Below, in pieces: positions 1-8,989 of a DNA stretch of 64,000 nt; within the stretch, counting starts at the first letter, position 1; each line of letters starts with the position of its first letter. Under the pieces are notes generated by a model. The model had not been told where the DNA came from. It searched no databases and was given only the letters and a program-made list of their open reading frames with translations. A program made the position numbers and the translations under genes. This DNA is from Bacillota bacterium (GTDB lineage Bacteria; Bacillota; Clostridia; Peptostreptococcales; Anaerovoracaceae), in contig JAQXGH010000017.1 in assembly GCA_029006195.1 (NCBI GenBank), forward strand, positions 1 to 64,000, in the 5' to 3' direction.

Positions 1-129
1 GGAAATCCGTCACACCCAGCCGCTAATCATGAGGCAGCTATGAGGCAATCTTGACGCAATCCTGTGTCAATGCCGATTTATTCCACTCCAGGTGCTCATA
101 CTGTTGCGCTAATGTTGCGCCTTGCTCCG

Positions 130-135
130 TATAAT
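130..135 (+). promoter_or_regulatory. Candidate -10 box upstream of the sensor kinase gene
   Basis: A perfect TATAAT lies 42 bases before the kinase start codon. No good -35 is present at 17 bases; TTGCGC occurs at 104-109 with a 20-base spacer. The first 177 bases contain no gene that I can see, only short direct repeats (ATGAGGCA, TTGCGC). Confidence 0.4.
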
Positions 136-177
136 ACATAAATAGAGTGTAAATAATGGGAAAGAAAGGCTTTAGGC

Positions 178-1743
178 ATGAATTTTTTTAATGCAGCTGA
201 GTTGTACGGGGAAGCGATTCTTCACGAAAGTTCATTTTTTTATGAATTCGATGTAACGGATGGATTTATTAGAAGCGATTTACATACAAAAGGCAGTTAC
301 GATCCGTTCTTTGGGTTGAAGCTTTGTTTACCGATAGGGTACGACGAATTAAATACGATAAGACGACAGAAACTGAATATAATTGCTGAAACAGAGAAAG
401 AGGCTGAATACTGGACATGCGAAGGCTTAAAGAAAGCCTATGAAGAAGGCATGAGAAGCGTTGGGATACACTATCATTCTGACCTGCTTCTTCTTAGCTG
501 GACTGCAACAGTAGTGCTTGCCGAAAACCCTGAAAATGGGCATCTCTGTGCTCTTTATATGTGCAGGGATATCACCGAAATCAAGAATAACGATAGAATT
601 AAACGAGAGGAACTGGTAGACACACTGGAAGACGCTAGAACAGCTAGACAGACTTCGGTCAAACTGCTTTACAATATGTCTCATGACATTAGAGACTCAT
701 TGATCAGTATTGCTGGATATGCCGATTTGGCAGAAAGGCATTTGGATAATCCGGACAAAATATGCGAATACATCGGCAAAATAAGATCAGCTGGCAGTTA
801 CATTAATGAAGTGATTGACAATGCCATGGACATGGCAAGGCTGGAAAATTCCGAGGATACTCTCAACGAGAGACCATGGAACATTCACGAATTTAATGAC
901 ATGATCTTCTTGATTTTTTATGATCGGATACAGGACAAGAATATAGATTTTAAGAGGACCTTTAGAGTAAATCATGAAAACGTACTTTGCGATACGAAGA
1001 AGCTCAGAGAAGTATTCTGCAGCATATTGGTCGATGTTTTAGATAAGACACCAAAAGGCGGCAAAGTTTCTATGAGCTTGGTTGAAATTCCAACCGATAG
1101 ACCAGGCTACGTAATTCTGAAAACCGTTATTTCCGACACAAGCGTCGATACAACACAAAAAGAAACAGAACTCATGCTCCAGGGTGAGGGCGGCAGATCA
1201 AACATTGCTGCGCTCGTCGATATTCTGGAAGGATCGTTTAGCGTTAACTGCACCGAAGGATACGGCAGAACATTTACAATAATCCTGCCGCATAGACTGG
1301 CAGTTGCTCAGGAAGTGGTAGAACCTAACAGCCGTTCGGAAGATTTTAATAGCGAAGAATTTGTTGATAAGAGAATCCTTTTAGTTGAAGATAACGCGCT
1401 TAATAGCGAAATCGCAGGAGCAACTCTGGAAGACATTGGTTTTGAAGTTGAGTTTGCAGAAGACGGTGAAGCCTGCATCGAAATGCTGGAGAGCATGGAT
1501 GCTGGTTACTACGATTTGGTCATGATGGATCTGCAGCTGCCAAACATCAGCGGTTTTGAAGCGTGCCGTCAGATAAGAGCCATGGACGACCCTGTCAAAT
1601 CCACAATTCCGGTTGTGGCAGTTACAATCCATACGCATGATGAAGCAAAGGCTGCAGCCTTTGAATCAGGCATGAATGGATTCCTGTCAAAGCCAGTAAG
1701 AGTGGACAAGTTAATAGAAATAATAAGAAATATTTTCAATTGA
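178..1743 (+). CDS. Hybrid sensor histidine kinase/response regulator with degenerate ATPase domain
   Basis: This 521-residue cytoplasmic protein has a PAS-like N-terminal region (about 5-135), a HisKA helix with an intact H-box (MSHDIR, about residue 168), a HATPase-like region and a C-terminal receiver domain (about 400-521) with VEDN, MDLQLPN and the SKP lysine. No transmembrane segment is visible. The ATPase part is odd: the N-box asparagine position reads ILVDVLDKT, the DxGxG box is reduced to SDTSVDTT, and no GLGL box or proper ATP lid is present. Known family chemistry would therefore predict weak or absent autophosphorylation, so the protein may act as a phosphorelay scaffold or pseudokinase. 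A clear terminator follows; no cognate partner gene is adjacent. Confidence 0.85.
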   Translation: MNFFNAAELYGEAILHESSFFYEFDVTDGFIRSDLHTKGSYDPFFGLKLCLPIGYDELNTIRRQKLNIIAETEKEAEYWTCEGLKKAYEEGMRSVGIHYHSDLLLLSWTATVVLAENPENGHLCALYMCRDITEIKNNDRIKREELVDTLEDARTARQTSVKLLYNMSHDIRDSLISIAGYADLAERHLDNPDKICEYIGKIRSAGSYINEVIDNAMDMARLENSEDTLNERPWNIHEFNDMIFLIFYDRIQDKNIDFKRTFRVNHENVLCDTKKLREVFCSILVDVLDKTPKGGKVSMSLVEIPTDRPGYVILKTVISDTSVDTTQKETELMLQGEGGRSNIAALVDILEGSFSVNCTEGYGRTFTIILPHRLAVAQEVVEPNSRSEDFNSEEFVDKRILLVEDNALNSEIAGATLEDIGFEVEFAEDGEACIEMLESMDAGYYDLVMMDLQLPNISGFEACRQIRAMDDPVKSTIPVVAVTIHTHDEAKAAAFESGMNGFLSKPVRVDKLIEIIRNIFN

Positions 1744-1767
1744 TAATATTACCATTTCATTCATTAT

Positions 1768-1807
1768 AAAAGCCCATTTGGTTTTAGGACTAAATGGGCT
1801 TTTATTT
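1768..1807 (+). terminator. Intrinsic terminator after the sensor kinase
   Basis: AAAAGCCCATTT pairs perfectly with AAATGGGCTTTT across a 12-base loop and runs into TTTTATTT. The ORF track starts the next gene inside this hairpin, which is why that start was rejected. Confidence 0.9.
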
Positions 1808-1868
1808 GCGCCTTTTTTCATATACAATCATTAGGGATTTTCGACAGTTCGAAAACAGAAAGGAAAAA

Positions 1869-3452
1869 ATGACAAAAACAGATAACAGGAAACAACGAAA
1901 TGCCAAAAGGCATTATCATAACCACAAAAAGAAATCAGCTGCAGCCAAAAGGGCCAAAAGAGTGAAGAGAGACATGGTTTCATTCCTCAGCCTCTTTGAC
2001 ATTGAACAGTACAGAATGAAAGCTGCAGCTATGAATAGAAAGTTCGTGCTTCATGTTGGTCCGACAAACAGCGGTAAAACCTATAGTGCGATTCAGGCGC
2101 TCAGACAGTGTGCCAAAGGGGCATATTTAGGACCTCTTCGTCTGCTTGCGCTGGAAATGTTCGATACTCTAAATGAGTATGGTTGCCTTTGCGAACTTCT
2201 GACAGGCGAGGAGTTTGTCAGAGTAGAAGGGGCGCATCACACGTCTTCAACAATTGAGCTCTGCAATTTCAAGGAAGAGTATGACGTGGTAGTAATCGAT
2301 GAAGCACAGCTTATTGCAGATCCATATAGAGGTGGTAACTGGACAAAGGCTATTTTTCTGGTGAATGCCAAGGAAGTGCATCTCTGCCTGAGCCCAGATG
2401 CGGAGAATCTGATCTGTAAGATTATTGAAGGTTTTGGGGCAGAATACGAGGTGCACAGGCACGAGCGTTTGGCGCCGCTCGACTTCACGGGTTCCATCGG
2501 TGGGATCGATGAAGTTCAGGATGGCGATGCGGTTATCGTGTTTTCCAGAAGAGCGGTACTGGCAACAGCTGGTGAATTGCAGAATATAGGAAAGAAGGCC
2601 AGCGTAATTTACGGAGCACTGCCACCAGTTTCGAGAAGGGAAGAGGTTAGAAAGTTTGCCACAGGCGAAAACACAGTAGTTGTCTCAACTGATGCCATTG
2701 GCATGGGCCTTTCTCTTCCGATCAAGAGAGTTGTATTCCGCGAAGTGACAAAATTTGACGGGGAACAGAATAGACCTTTGACGCCAAGTGAAATCAAACA
2801 GATCGCAGGTCGTGCGGGAAGATATGGCATATACGATAGGGGAGAAGTTGTTACTATGGCTGCCAGAAAGATGGTCAAGAATGCTTTGGAAACAGAGAAT
2901 GAACCTCTCGAGGAAATCACTATTCCATTCCCGAAGGAAGCCATCGAAACAGGGTTTGCCTTTGACAAGCTCTTTGACGAATGGGCAATGCTGCCATTTA
3001 CGCCGGGCTTTTGCCGTGAAGACATGAGTGAGGCCAGATATCTCTATATGCTCCTTGGCAGGGAGTCGAGACGTATAGAAAGAGAGCTCCTTTACGATTT
3101 GATCACATGTCCAGTGGATGTTAAAAACGATAAGCTTACACGCTACTGGTTAGTATGCGCCATGGCTATAAGTGCTGGCGAGATACCGGAAATGCCGTAC
3201 TTCAATACGGATACTCTGGAAGGTTGCGAGCTCCAGTATAAGGCTTTTGACATAAGACATCAGATACTCAGAAGAATCGGGATAGAAGAGCCGTGTATGG
3301 ATGAGAAGATGGCGCTTTGCGCTAAGATAAACAATATGCTTCTGGATGACAAAATGAACTACAGAAAGAGATGCAGAAGATGTGGCAGATATCTGCCGGC
3401 AACATATCCATATGGCATTTGCGATAAGTGCCACAGAAAAGTACAAAGATAG
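1869..3452 (+). CDS. SUV3-like DExH RNA helicase with C-terminal zinc finger
   Basis: This 527-residue protein matches the mitochondrial-type Suv3 helicase pattern. It has Walker A GPTNSGKT (about 61-71), the DEAQ box (about 144), motif III-like LSPDAENL, a helicase C domain with VVVSTDAIGMGLSLPI, and motif VI QIAGRAGRYG (about 310). Suv3 enzymes unwind RNA and often work with an exoribonuclease; the bacterial role is not settled. The N terminus is a very basic tail rich in K and R, and the C terminus carries a CxxC...CxxC ribbon, both consistent with nucleic-acid binding. I chose ATG 1869 because AGAAAGGA sits just upstream; the longer ORF start at 1794 overlaps the preceding terminator. Confidence 0.85.
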   Translation: MTKTDNRKQRNAKRHYHNHKKKSAAAKRAKRVKRDMVSFLSLFDIEQYRMKAAAMNRKFVLHVGPTNSGKTYSAIQALRQCAKGAYLGPLRLLALEMFDTLNEYGCLCELLTGEEFVRVEGAHHTSSTIELCNFKEEYDVVVIDEAQLIADPYRGGNWTKAIFLVNAKEVHLCLSPDAENLICKIIEGFGAEYEVHRHERLAPLDFTGSIGGIDEVQDGDAVIVFSRRAVLATAGELQNIGKKASVIYGALPPVSRREEVRKFATGENTVVVSTDAIGMGLSLPIKRVVFREVTKFDGEQNRPLTPSEIKQIAGRAGRYGIYDRGEVVTMAARKMVKNALETENEPLEEITIPFPKEAIETGFAFDKLFDEWAMLPFTPGFCREDMSEARYLYMLLGRESRRIERELLYDLITCPVDVKNDKLTRYWLVCAMAISAGEIPEMPYFNTDTLEGCELQYKAFDIRHQILRRIGIEEPCMDEKMALCAKINNMLLDDKMNYRKRCRRCGRYLPATYPYGICDKCHRKVQR

Positions 3453-3463
3453 ACATTAAAAAA

Positions 3464-3495
3464 AGGCGGTACCAAGATTTGGCACTGCCTGTTAT
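3464..3495. terminator. Bidirectional terminator between convergent genes
   Basis: AGGCGGTACCAA pairs with TTGGCACTGCCT (two mismatches) with a three-base loop. It is flanked by an A-run on the left and a T-rich tract on the right, so it can end transcription from both sides. Confidence 0.8.
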
Positions 3496-3496
3496 T

Positions 3497-3892
3497 TTAT
3501 TTGGCTACTGTGTCGACGTCATCTTCGTCAGCACCGTGAATTTCTACAACCACCTCATTTGGAAGGCATATTACGCTTTCCCCTGAGGAGTCGATTTTAC
3601 CCATGCCTTCACAGAGTTTGTCCGGGCAAGTGGCGTTCTGAAGCCAAGCCTTACCATCTGAAATGATGAGTCTGTTTGTTCCGCCGTCTTTGCCCTCAAT
3701 TACCATATCAACGTCTTCGTCCAGGCCAAAGCTATAAACCTGTTCACCGCTTACGCGAACGATAACAGTATCGCCGCTGGATTTGGTTAAGTTAAGAACC
3801 AAAGCAGCTATGCCCAGTGCAATTATGAGCCCGCCGATCAAAAGAATATCGGCGCGGCGCGGTTTTTTTGTTGTTTCTTTAGTGTTTGTCAT
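3497..3892 (-). CDS. NusG domain II-containing membrane-anchored protein
   Basis: This 131-residue protein has a short basic N terminus, one transmembrane helix (about 16-36, rich in I/L/A) and an extracytoplasmic NusG domain II-like beta fold containing NATCPDKLCEGMG. Such small proteins are commonly encoded beside Gx transporters and ApbE in anaerobic Firmicutes, which is the arrangement here; their biochemical role is not established. It starts 6 bases after the ApbE stop, so it is the last gene of a three-gene operon. The conserved Cys pair could bind metal or form a disulfide; that is inference. Confidence 0.8.
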   Translation of the reverse strand: MTNTKETTKKPRRADILLIGGLIIALGIAALVLNLTKSSGDTVIVRVSGEQVYSFGLDEDVDMVIEGKDGGTNRLIISDGKAWLQNATCPDKLCEGMGKIDSSGESVICLPNEVVVEIHGADEDDVDTVAK

Positions 3893-3898
3893 ATTGAT

Positions 3899-4942
3899 TT
3901 ACTTAATTACGTCAAGTGGTCTTTCTGTAGTGAACACATCTTCAAGTCCGCTGGAAATAATAACGCTTCCATCATCGCGAACCAGTATGATTTCGAATTC
4001 GTCTGAATGATCCTGCCAGTACTTAACGGCATACTCTTCGCCCATAATGTATAGTGAAGTAGAAAGCCCATCAGCTAAAGTTCCGTCTTCACTTACGATA
4101 CTTACGCTTGAAAGTCCAGCGTTAGCAGGACGGCCAGTCGATGGATCGATGATATGATGATATCTCACACCATCTGCTTCAAAGAAACGTTCATATCCGC
4201 CGGAAGTGATAACCGCACAGTCAGCTGCTTCCAGAACGCCTGCGTAGTCTGAAGCGTCATCTTCGGGAGCCTCGATAGCTACCTTCCAGAGATTGCCGTT
4301 TGGCTTATTGCCAAGAAGCTGAACGTTTCCGCCCAGAGAAACAAGTCCGTGCTCTATGCCGTGCTCCTTAAAGATATCCATGATTCTAGCTGATGTGTAG
4401 CCTTTGGCGATACCGCCAAGATCGATCTGCATATTCTTTGGTAATTTGATGTGAGCTGTATCTTCATCAAACTCGATCTTGTCAGCATTCACATTCTGCA
4501 AAAGCTCTGCGATCCTCTCGTCAGAAGGTACCTTGAATTCTTTTGTTGTAAAACCCCATTCAACCATAAGAGGGTAAACGGAAATGTCAAAAGCACCGCC
4601 CGTACTGTCATGGATTTCCAGAGCTCTCTTAACCAGATAAGCTGAGTCTTCGCTGAGTGTAGCCTCACCATCTTTGTTGAGTTTGGCGATTTCGCTTCCC
4701 TTATTTCCTGTGCTAAGCATTGCATCCAGTCTTTCAACTTCAGCGGCTGCTGCATCAACGGCTTCCTGCGCAAGGTCAGCATCTTCGTTATATGCTGTAA
4801 GTGTCATAGTGGTATCCATGGCATTGATGTCTTTGACAGCTGATGGCATTTCGTCATCAGCTGCTCCGCCACAGCCGGTTAGGAGCATAAGACAAAAGGC
4901 CAGTGTCAGGGATGCCAAACCAAATCTGATTTTTCTATTCAA
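3899..4942 (-). CDS. apbE: ApbE-type FAD:protein FMN transferase lipoprotein
   Basis: This 347-residue lipoprotein (lipobox LLTGC near residue 24) carries the ApbE signatures: FDISVYPLM, DLGGIAKGY, the SLGGN segment, ITSGGYERFF, the HHIIDPSTGRPA block and LADGLST. ApbE proteins move FMN from FAD onto a Thr in target extracytoplasmic flavoproteins, with Mg2+ as cofactor. No FMN-binding target protein is encoded next to it, so its substrate must lie elsewhere in the genome. It sits between a Gx transporter gene and a NusG-II protein gene with gaps of 6-13 bases, indicating one transcript. Confidence 0.93.
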   Translation of the reverse strand: MNRKIRFGLASLTLAFCLMLLTGCGGAADDEMPSAVKDINAMDTTMTLTAYNEDADLAQEAVDAAAAEVERLDAMLSTGNKGSEIAKLNKDGEATLSEDSAYLVKRALEIHDSTGGAFDISVYPLMVEWGFTTKEFKVPSDERIAELLQNVNADKIEFDEDTAHIKLPKNMQIDLGGIAKGYTSARIMDIFKEHGIEHGLVSLGGNVQLLGNKPNGNLWKVAIEAPEDDASDYAGVLEAADCAVITSGGYERFFEADGVRYHHIIDPSTGRPANAGLSSVSIVSEDGTLADGLSTSLYIMGEEYAVKYWQDHSDEFEIILVRDDGSVIISSGLEDVFTTERPLDVIK

Positions 4943-4955
4943 TTGAAAGTCTCCT

Positions 4956-5477
4956 TTATTCTGCTATGCTCTTTGGCAGTCTCTTTATAACCATAGAGCT
5001 GAGTATTCCTATTATTGCGCCTGCAACAATGCCGCTGGCCCAAAGTGGGATGAGATAGTAAGCCAAAGCCTTGGTCTCAAGCACTATCATGGCAACGATG
5101 ATCTGGCCAACGTTATGCATTACTCCGCCTGCGATGCTGACAGCTGTTACGCTGAAGCGACCGGTTTTCTTAAGGAGTATCATACATGTTCCGCTGAGAA
5201 TTCCGCCTGCAGCACTATATAGCAATGAAAATGCATTACCAAAAGTGAGTCCGACCAGGAGAATTCTAAGCAGGTTGATGCCAAGTGCATCCTTGCTTCC
5301 CAGTATATAAAGCGCTACCAGAACTACCAGATTCGTAAGCCCAAGCTTCATGCCTGGAACAGCGAAAAATGCAGGGATCTGAGCTTCCAGCCAGGAAAGG
5401 ACGAAAGCCACAGCCACCAGCATAGCTCTTGTAGCCATTGCTTTAGTTTTATTACTTCTATTCTGATTATCAGTCAT
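4956..5477 (-). CDS. Gx transporter family membrane protein (Hpre_diP_synt_I family)
   Basis: This protein of about 173 residues has five or six hydrophobic helices and the family's MKLGLTNLVVLVALY and GNAFSLLYSAAGGILSG segments. Family members were once called heptaprenyl diphosphate synthase component I but look like small-molecule transport (S-component-like) proteins. The ORF track begins at GTG 5489; ATG 5477 is preferred because AAAAGGTGAT lies at good distance from it. Adjacency to ApbE suggests a flavin-related or redox-related cargo, which is inference. Confidence 0.8.
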   Translation of the reverse strand: MTDNQNRSNKTKAMATRAMLVAVAFVLSWLEAQIPAFFAVPGMKLGLTNLVVLVALYILGSKDALGINLLRILLVGLTFGNAFSLLYSAAGGILSGTCMILLKKTGRFSVTAVSIAGGVMHNVGQIIVAMIVLETKALAYYLIPLWASGIVAGAIIGILSSMVIKRLPKSIAE

Positions 5478-5494
5478 TTCAAATATCACCTTTT

Positions 5495-5544
5495 GGCGCT
5501 GAAAAAAATCAGCGCATACTTATCCACATAATACCACAATGTGG
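5495..5544 (-). promoter_or_regulatory. Leader hairpin and palindrome upstream of the Gx/ApbE operon
   Basis: On the minus strand a stem-loop (GCGCTGA/TCAGCGC around a T-run) lies directly before the ribosome binding site. Just upstream is CCACAATGTGG (5534-5544), an odd palindrome beside a TATTAT-like -10. The palindrome could be a repressor site and the hairpin a translation control; neither is proven. Confidence 0.35.
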
Positions 5545-5607
5545 TCAGAAATGCATTTAAACAATAATATTCCGACTTATCTGATGTGCAGGATATAGCG
5601 AAAGTGA

Positions 5608-5613
5608 TATAAT
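5608..5613 (+). promoter_or_regulatory. Candidate -10 box for the duplicated unknown gene
   Basis: TATAAT occurs 42 bases before ATG 5656 and only 15 bases before the ORF-track start at 5629, which argues for the later start codon. No good -35 is visible. Confidence 0.4.
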
Positions 5614-5655
5614 TTCATTTGGTAGATTATGTGTACAGCAGAGAGGATGCGGTTT

Positions 5656-6180
5656 ATGAAGAGTACTATGCCTATGGACGAATACCTGGAGAACTTTCTG
5701 GCAAATGAGGTTGAGCTTTTCTCATTTGAAGTCCTGCTTACAGAGGGGTTGGAAGTAGAGATAGAATGTGGCAAGTCAGATATGATCCTGCGCCTGGAGG
5801 AAGAATACGGGGATGCCTTCATAGAGCTGGAGAACGCTTTTGTGGCTTTGGCAGGGGAGCATGTAGGAATTAATGCATGCGATTTCATAGATGATATCAA
5901 TCAGTTTGACGTTGAGGACGAAGATGCTTTTCTGGCAAACTTTAAGTTCAGTGACGAGGTGAGAATTGACGGGAAATACCCAATGTATAATTTCGTAACA
6001 CTGCTTTCTCAGGAAAAGCAGATGGAGATAACCTGTGGCGCATCAAACGAAATGATGTCTCTGGAGAACATATATGGCGAAAGATTCGCTGAGAGAGAAG
6101 AGGAGTTTATGGAAACAACCGCGGACAGCGTGCTTGCGCACGGATTCCTCTTTATCAAAGCATTGGAATCATTAAGTTAA
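5656..6180 (+). CDS. Unknown acidic protein with internal duplication
   Basis: I do not recognise this 174-residue protein. It is acidic, has no signal peptide or membrane helix, and contains two related halves of about 60 residues: FSFEVLL...VEIECGKSDM and YNFVTLL...MEITCGASNE, each followed by an LEEEYG/LENIYG segment and a long acidic helix. The start at 5656 is chosen because GAGAGGA precedes it. It stands alone between a divergent operon and a terminator. Each half keeps one Cys at the same place (ECG/TCG), possibly structural or metal-binding. Confidence 0.7.
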   Translation: MKSTMPMDEYLENFLANEVELFSFEVLLTEGLEVEIECGKSDMILRLEEEYGDAFIELENAFVALAGEHVGINACDFIDDINQFDVEDEDAFLANFKFSDEVRIDGKYPMYNFVTLLSQEKQMEITCGASNEMMSLENIYGERFAEREEEFMETTADSVLAHGFLFIKALESLS

Positions 6181-6186
6181 TAACAG

Positions 6187-6216
6187 AAAAGTGGGTTCAG
6201 AATTGAATCCACTTTT
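6187..6216. terminator. Terminator between convergent genes
   Basis: AAAAGTGGGTTCA pairs with TGAATCCACTTTT around a small loop; the A-run and T-run flanks allow use on both strands. Confidence 0.85.
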
Positions 6217-6225
6217 AATATACAT

Positions 6226-6981
6226 TTAAGCTTGAATAAAAAGTTCATAAAGAAGCTTGATAATAAAGATTGCCAAAACAGTGACCATAACGGGTTTGAC
6301 GAAAGTGGCATCTTTTTTTGTGAATGAAGTTGCCCCTATGTAATTGCCAAGGATGTTAAAGCATCCACAGATGAGACCCATCTTCACAATAACAACGCTG
6401 TTTGAGAAGAAAACCACCAAAGCTGCAATGTTTGTAGTAAGGTTTATGCATTTTGTTATGCCGTTTGCCTGACGCAGGTCAATTCTGGCAACTGCTGTCA
6501 AAAGCAGGAGCAGGAATGTGCCTGTTCCCGGTCCGTAGAACCCATCGTAAATACCAACAACAAAAGCGCTTGCCATGCAGAGAAGTATAGTCTTTCTCTT
6601 TGAGAAGGGCTCTTTGGTGACATCAAAATTCTTTTTCTTAAGTACATAAACCAAAGTCAAAGGAACGATTACCAGCATGAGGATTTTGAAATAATACTCG
6701 TTAATCATCAGAGCCAGGTTGGCACCGATAGAAGATCCTATAAAAGCGCAGGCAACATAAAAGGGCACCTGCTTCCATGGAATCATTCCGCGGAGCGCGT
6801 ATTTAGTTGTAGCAACAGTAGTGCCCATCGATGAGCTCAGCTTGTTTGTAGCAATGGCGTTATGAACAGGAAGCCCAACGATCATATAAGCGGGCAGTGA
6901 AATCAGTCCGCCGCCGCCAGCAATGGCATCGATGAATCCGGCCAAAAACATAAGAGGGCATAGAATGAGGTAAGTTACCAT
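6226..6981 (-). CDS. TSUP (TauE/SafE) family permease
   Basis: This 251-residue protein has about eight hydrophobic helices and the TSUP signatures: an N-terminal FIDAIAGGGGLISLPA and a repeat-related second-half GIYDGFYGPGTGTF. The family moves sulfite, sulfonates, sulfoacetate or related organic anions across the membrane. It is the last gene of the molybdopterin operon, 23 bases after mogA. A link to sulfur or oxyanion traffic around molybdopterin synthesis is plausible but is only inferred from position. Confidence 0.88.
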   Translation of the reverse strand: MVTYLILCPLMFLAGFIDAIAGGGGLISLPAYMIVGLPVHNAIATNKLSSSMGTTVATTKYALRGMIPWKQVPFYVACAFIGSSIGANLALMINEYYFKILMLVIVPLTLVYVLKKKNFDVTKEPFSKRKTILLCMASAFVVGIYDGFYGPGTGTFLLLLLTAVARIDLRQANGITKCINLTTNIAALVVFFSNSVVIVKMGLICGCFNILGNYIGATSFTKKDATFVKPVMVTVLAIFIIKLLYELFIQA

Positions 6982-7004
6982 TTAATACAGCACCGAACCC
7001 TTCA

Positions 7005-7493
7005 CTAATGTCTTGTTGAACCGTCAGCCATAAGCATTTCAATGCCGTGCTTAAGTGAATCGATAACTGCGCCCAAACATTCCTTTGACGCCTTAGGGCT
7101 GCCGGGAACGTTGACGATGAGAGTCTTTCCTCTGATTCCGGAAGCTTCTCTTGAGAGCATGCCTCTAGGAGTGATTCTCATTGATTCTGCGCGCATTGCT
7201 TCTGGGATTCCAGGGCATTCTCTAAGAATCACTGATTTGGTAGCTTCAGGAGTGATGTCCCTTTGTGAGAAACCTGTGCCGCCAGTAGTGATAACCAGTG
7301 CGATATTCTTATTATCAGCGCAATCGATAAGTTCAGCTGCGATTTTGTCAAAGTCATCTGGTACGATAGTCCTATGTACTATAGTCCAGCCGTTTGCTTC
7401 AAGCATTTCGGCCAGAAGAGGACCGCTTAAATCTTCGCGTTCCCCAGCAAAACCGCTGTCGCTTACTGTGATTACTGCTGCTGTGTATTCCAT
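7005..7493 (-). CDS. mogA: MogA/MoaB-family molybdopterin adenylyltransferase
   Basis: This 162-residue protein contains ITVSDSGFAGEREDLSGP, the TTGGTGFSQRDITPEAT loop and VNVPGSPKA, all typical of MogA/MoaB. It activates molybdopterin by adenylation so that MoeA can insert the metal. The ORF-track start (7511) codes MDKEII, whose bases overlap the AAGGAG site of the following ATG at 7493, so 7493 is chosen. It lies 39 bases after moaC in the moeA-moaA-moaC-mogA operon. Confidence 0.92.
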   Translation of the reverse strand: MEYTAAVITVSDSGFAGEREDLSGPLLAEMLEANGWTIVHRTIVPDDFDKIAAELIDCADNKNIALVITTGGTGFSQRDITPEATKSVILRECPGIPEAMRAESMRITPRGMLSREASGIRGKTLIVNVPGSPKASKECLGAVIDSLKHGIEMLMADGSTRH

Positions 7494-7532
7494 AATAATC
7501 TCCTTATCCAAAAACTATAAACTTATGAGAGT

Positions 7533-8009
7533 CTAAGCTCTGTTGAAATCTCCGCTTTTGCCGCCGCTCTTGTGAAGGAGGCAGATTTCATCAATAACCA
7601 TATCCTTCTGGACTGCCTTACACATATCGTAAACAGTCAAAGCTGCGGCCGATACTGCAGTTAGAGCTTCCATTTCTACTCCGGTTACTCCCTTGCACTT
7701 AACAGTAGCGCTGATTTCTACAGCGCATTCTTCATCATTCATATTGAACTTGATGTCAATGCCTGTGAGCTGAAGCGGGTGGCACATGGGGATGATATCC
7801 CAGGTTTTCTTGGCTGCCATGATGCCTGCGATTTGAGCTGTAGCCAGAACATCGCCTTTCTTCATGCCACCAGTCTTGATCATGTTGTATGTATTATCGT
7901 TGACCAGAACTCTACCGGCTGCAACAGCAACTCTCTCGGTCACATCCTTGCCGCCAACATCTACCATTCTGGCTCTGCCTTCATCGTTAAAATGTGTAAA
8001 ATCACTCAT
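7533..8009 (-). CDS. moaC: Cyclic pyranopterin monophosphate synthase MoaC
   Basis: The 158-residue length is normal for MoaC. Visible signatures are an N-terminal [12 protein letters not shown], the substrate loop [11 protein letters not shown], and EMEALTAVS with LTVYDMCKA. MoaC completes the first step of molybdopterin synthesis, turning the MoaA product into cyclic pyranopterin monophosphate. It follows moaA by 16 bases with AGGAG before the ATG. Confidence 0.96.
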   Translation of the reverse strand: MSDFTHFNDEGRARMVDVGGKDVTERVAVAAGRVLVNDNTYNMIKTGGMKKGDVLATAQIAGIMAAKKTWDIIPMCHPLQLTGIDIKFNMNDEECAVEISATVKCKGVTGVEMEALTAVSAAALTVYDMCKAVQKDMVIDEICLLHKSGGKSGDFNRA

Positions 8010-8025
8010 GATATTCTCCTGTATA

Positions 8026-8988
8026 TTAACCGCCGATCATATTCATGTTTCTTCCGGCCTTGCTTCGATTTGTTTCGTCCATCACGTCACGAGATTTTGG
8101 CTTTTGCATAATAGACTGCTTAAGGACTTCGCGCATCTCATCTTCTGAAAGCCCCTTAAGTGGATATTCGCCTTCCAGGTGGAGGCATGGCTTTATCATA
8201 CCGTCTGCTGTTAAGCGGATCTTGTTGCAGCTGCCGCAAAATTCACAGCTTAGTGGACGGATAAGGCCAACACGGCCTTTGCTGCCAGGTAGTTTGTACA
8301 TCTGGGCAACACCGTCGTAAGTTGTTTTGCCGGAAATCGGCTCGAGCTCAGGCACTGCGTCCAAAACCGCACTGCATGAAATGTAGCCCAGGTCGCTGGC
8401 GTCAAGCCCTTCGCCAATAGGCATGAGTTCGATGAATCTGACGTCAATGGCTTGGTCCTTTGTCAAAGCTACAAAATCGGAAATTTCGTCGTCGTTAAAT
8501 CCCTTCATCAGAACAACGTTCATGCGTATGTCTGTGAAACCTGCTTCTTTGGCAGCTTCAATTCCGTCAAAGACCGTTTGTATATCGCCGATTCTTGTGA
8601 TATCTGTGAATTTATCCGCCTTTAATGTATCAAGGCTGATGTTTAGTCTTGTTACTCCTGCGTCCTTAAGACCCTGTGCATGCTGAGCTAAAAGAACTCC
8701 ATTTGTAGTAATGCAAAGTTCCTTAAGGCCATCGAGCTGGCCAAGCTCCTTACAGAATTTGACGATGCCCCTTTTGACGAGAGGTTCGCCACCTGTAATT
8801 CTGATTTTAGTCACTCCCAGGGAAACAGCAGCACGTGCAGCTGTTATGAATTCATCCATATGCATCATATCTTCGTGACGACGCTTACAGACACCATCCT
8901 CTGGCATGCAGTAGCGGCATCTCAGATTGCATAAATCAGTCACTGATATGCGCATATAGTTTATTTCTCTACCGTAATTGTCAATCAT
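8026..8988 (-). CDS. moaA: GTP 3',8-cyclase MoaA (radical SAM)
   Basis: This 320-residue protein has the N-terminal radical SAM cluster CNLRCRYC (C20, C24, C27), the GGEPL SAM-binding motif, and the C-terminal second cluster [13 protein letters not shown] with a later Cys in IKPCLHL. The chain ends in the GG tail required in MoaA proteins (IGG). The enzyme converts GTP to 3',8-cyclo-GTP at the start of the molybdopterin pathway. It is separated from moeA by a single base. Confidence 0.97.
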   Translation of the reverse strand: MIDNYGREINYMRISVTDLCNLRCRYCMPEDGVCKRRHEDMMHMDEFITAARAAVSLGVTKIRITGGEPLVKRGIVKFCKELGQLDGLKELCITTNGVLLAQHAQGLKDAGVTRLNISLDTLKADKFTDITRIGDIQTVFDGIEAAKEAGFTDIRMNVVLMKGFNDDEISDFVALTKDQAIDVRFIELMPIGEGLDASDLGYISCSAVLDAVPELEPISGKTTYDGVAQMYKLPGSKGRVGLIRPLSCEFCGSCNKIRLTADGMIKPCLHLEGEYPLKGLSEDEMREVLKQSIMQKPKSRDVMDETNRSKAGRNMNMIGG

Positions 8989-8989
8989 T

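Noticed and set aside
1794-1868. ORF-track start of the SUV3-like helicase
   Set aside because: It lies inside the upstream terminator hairpin; ATG 1869 has a good ribosome binding site.
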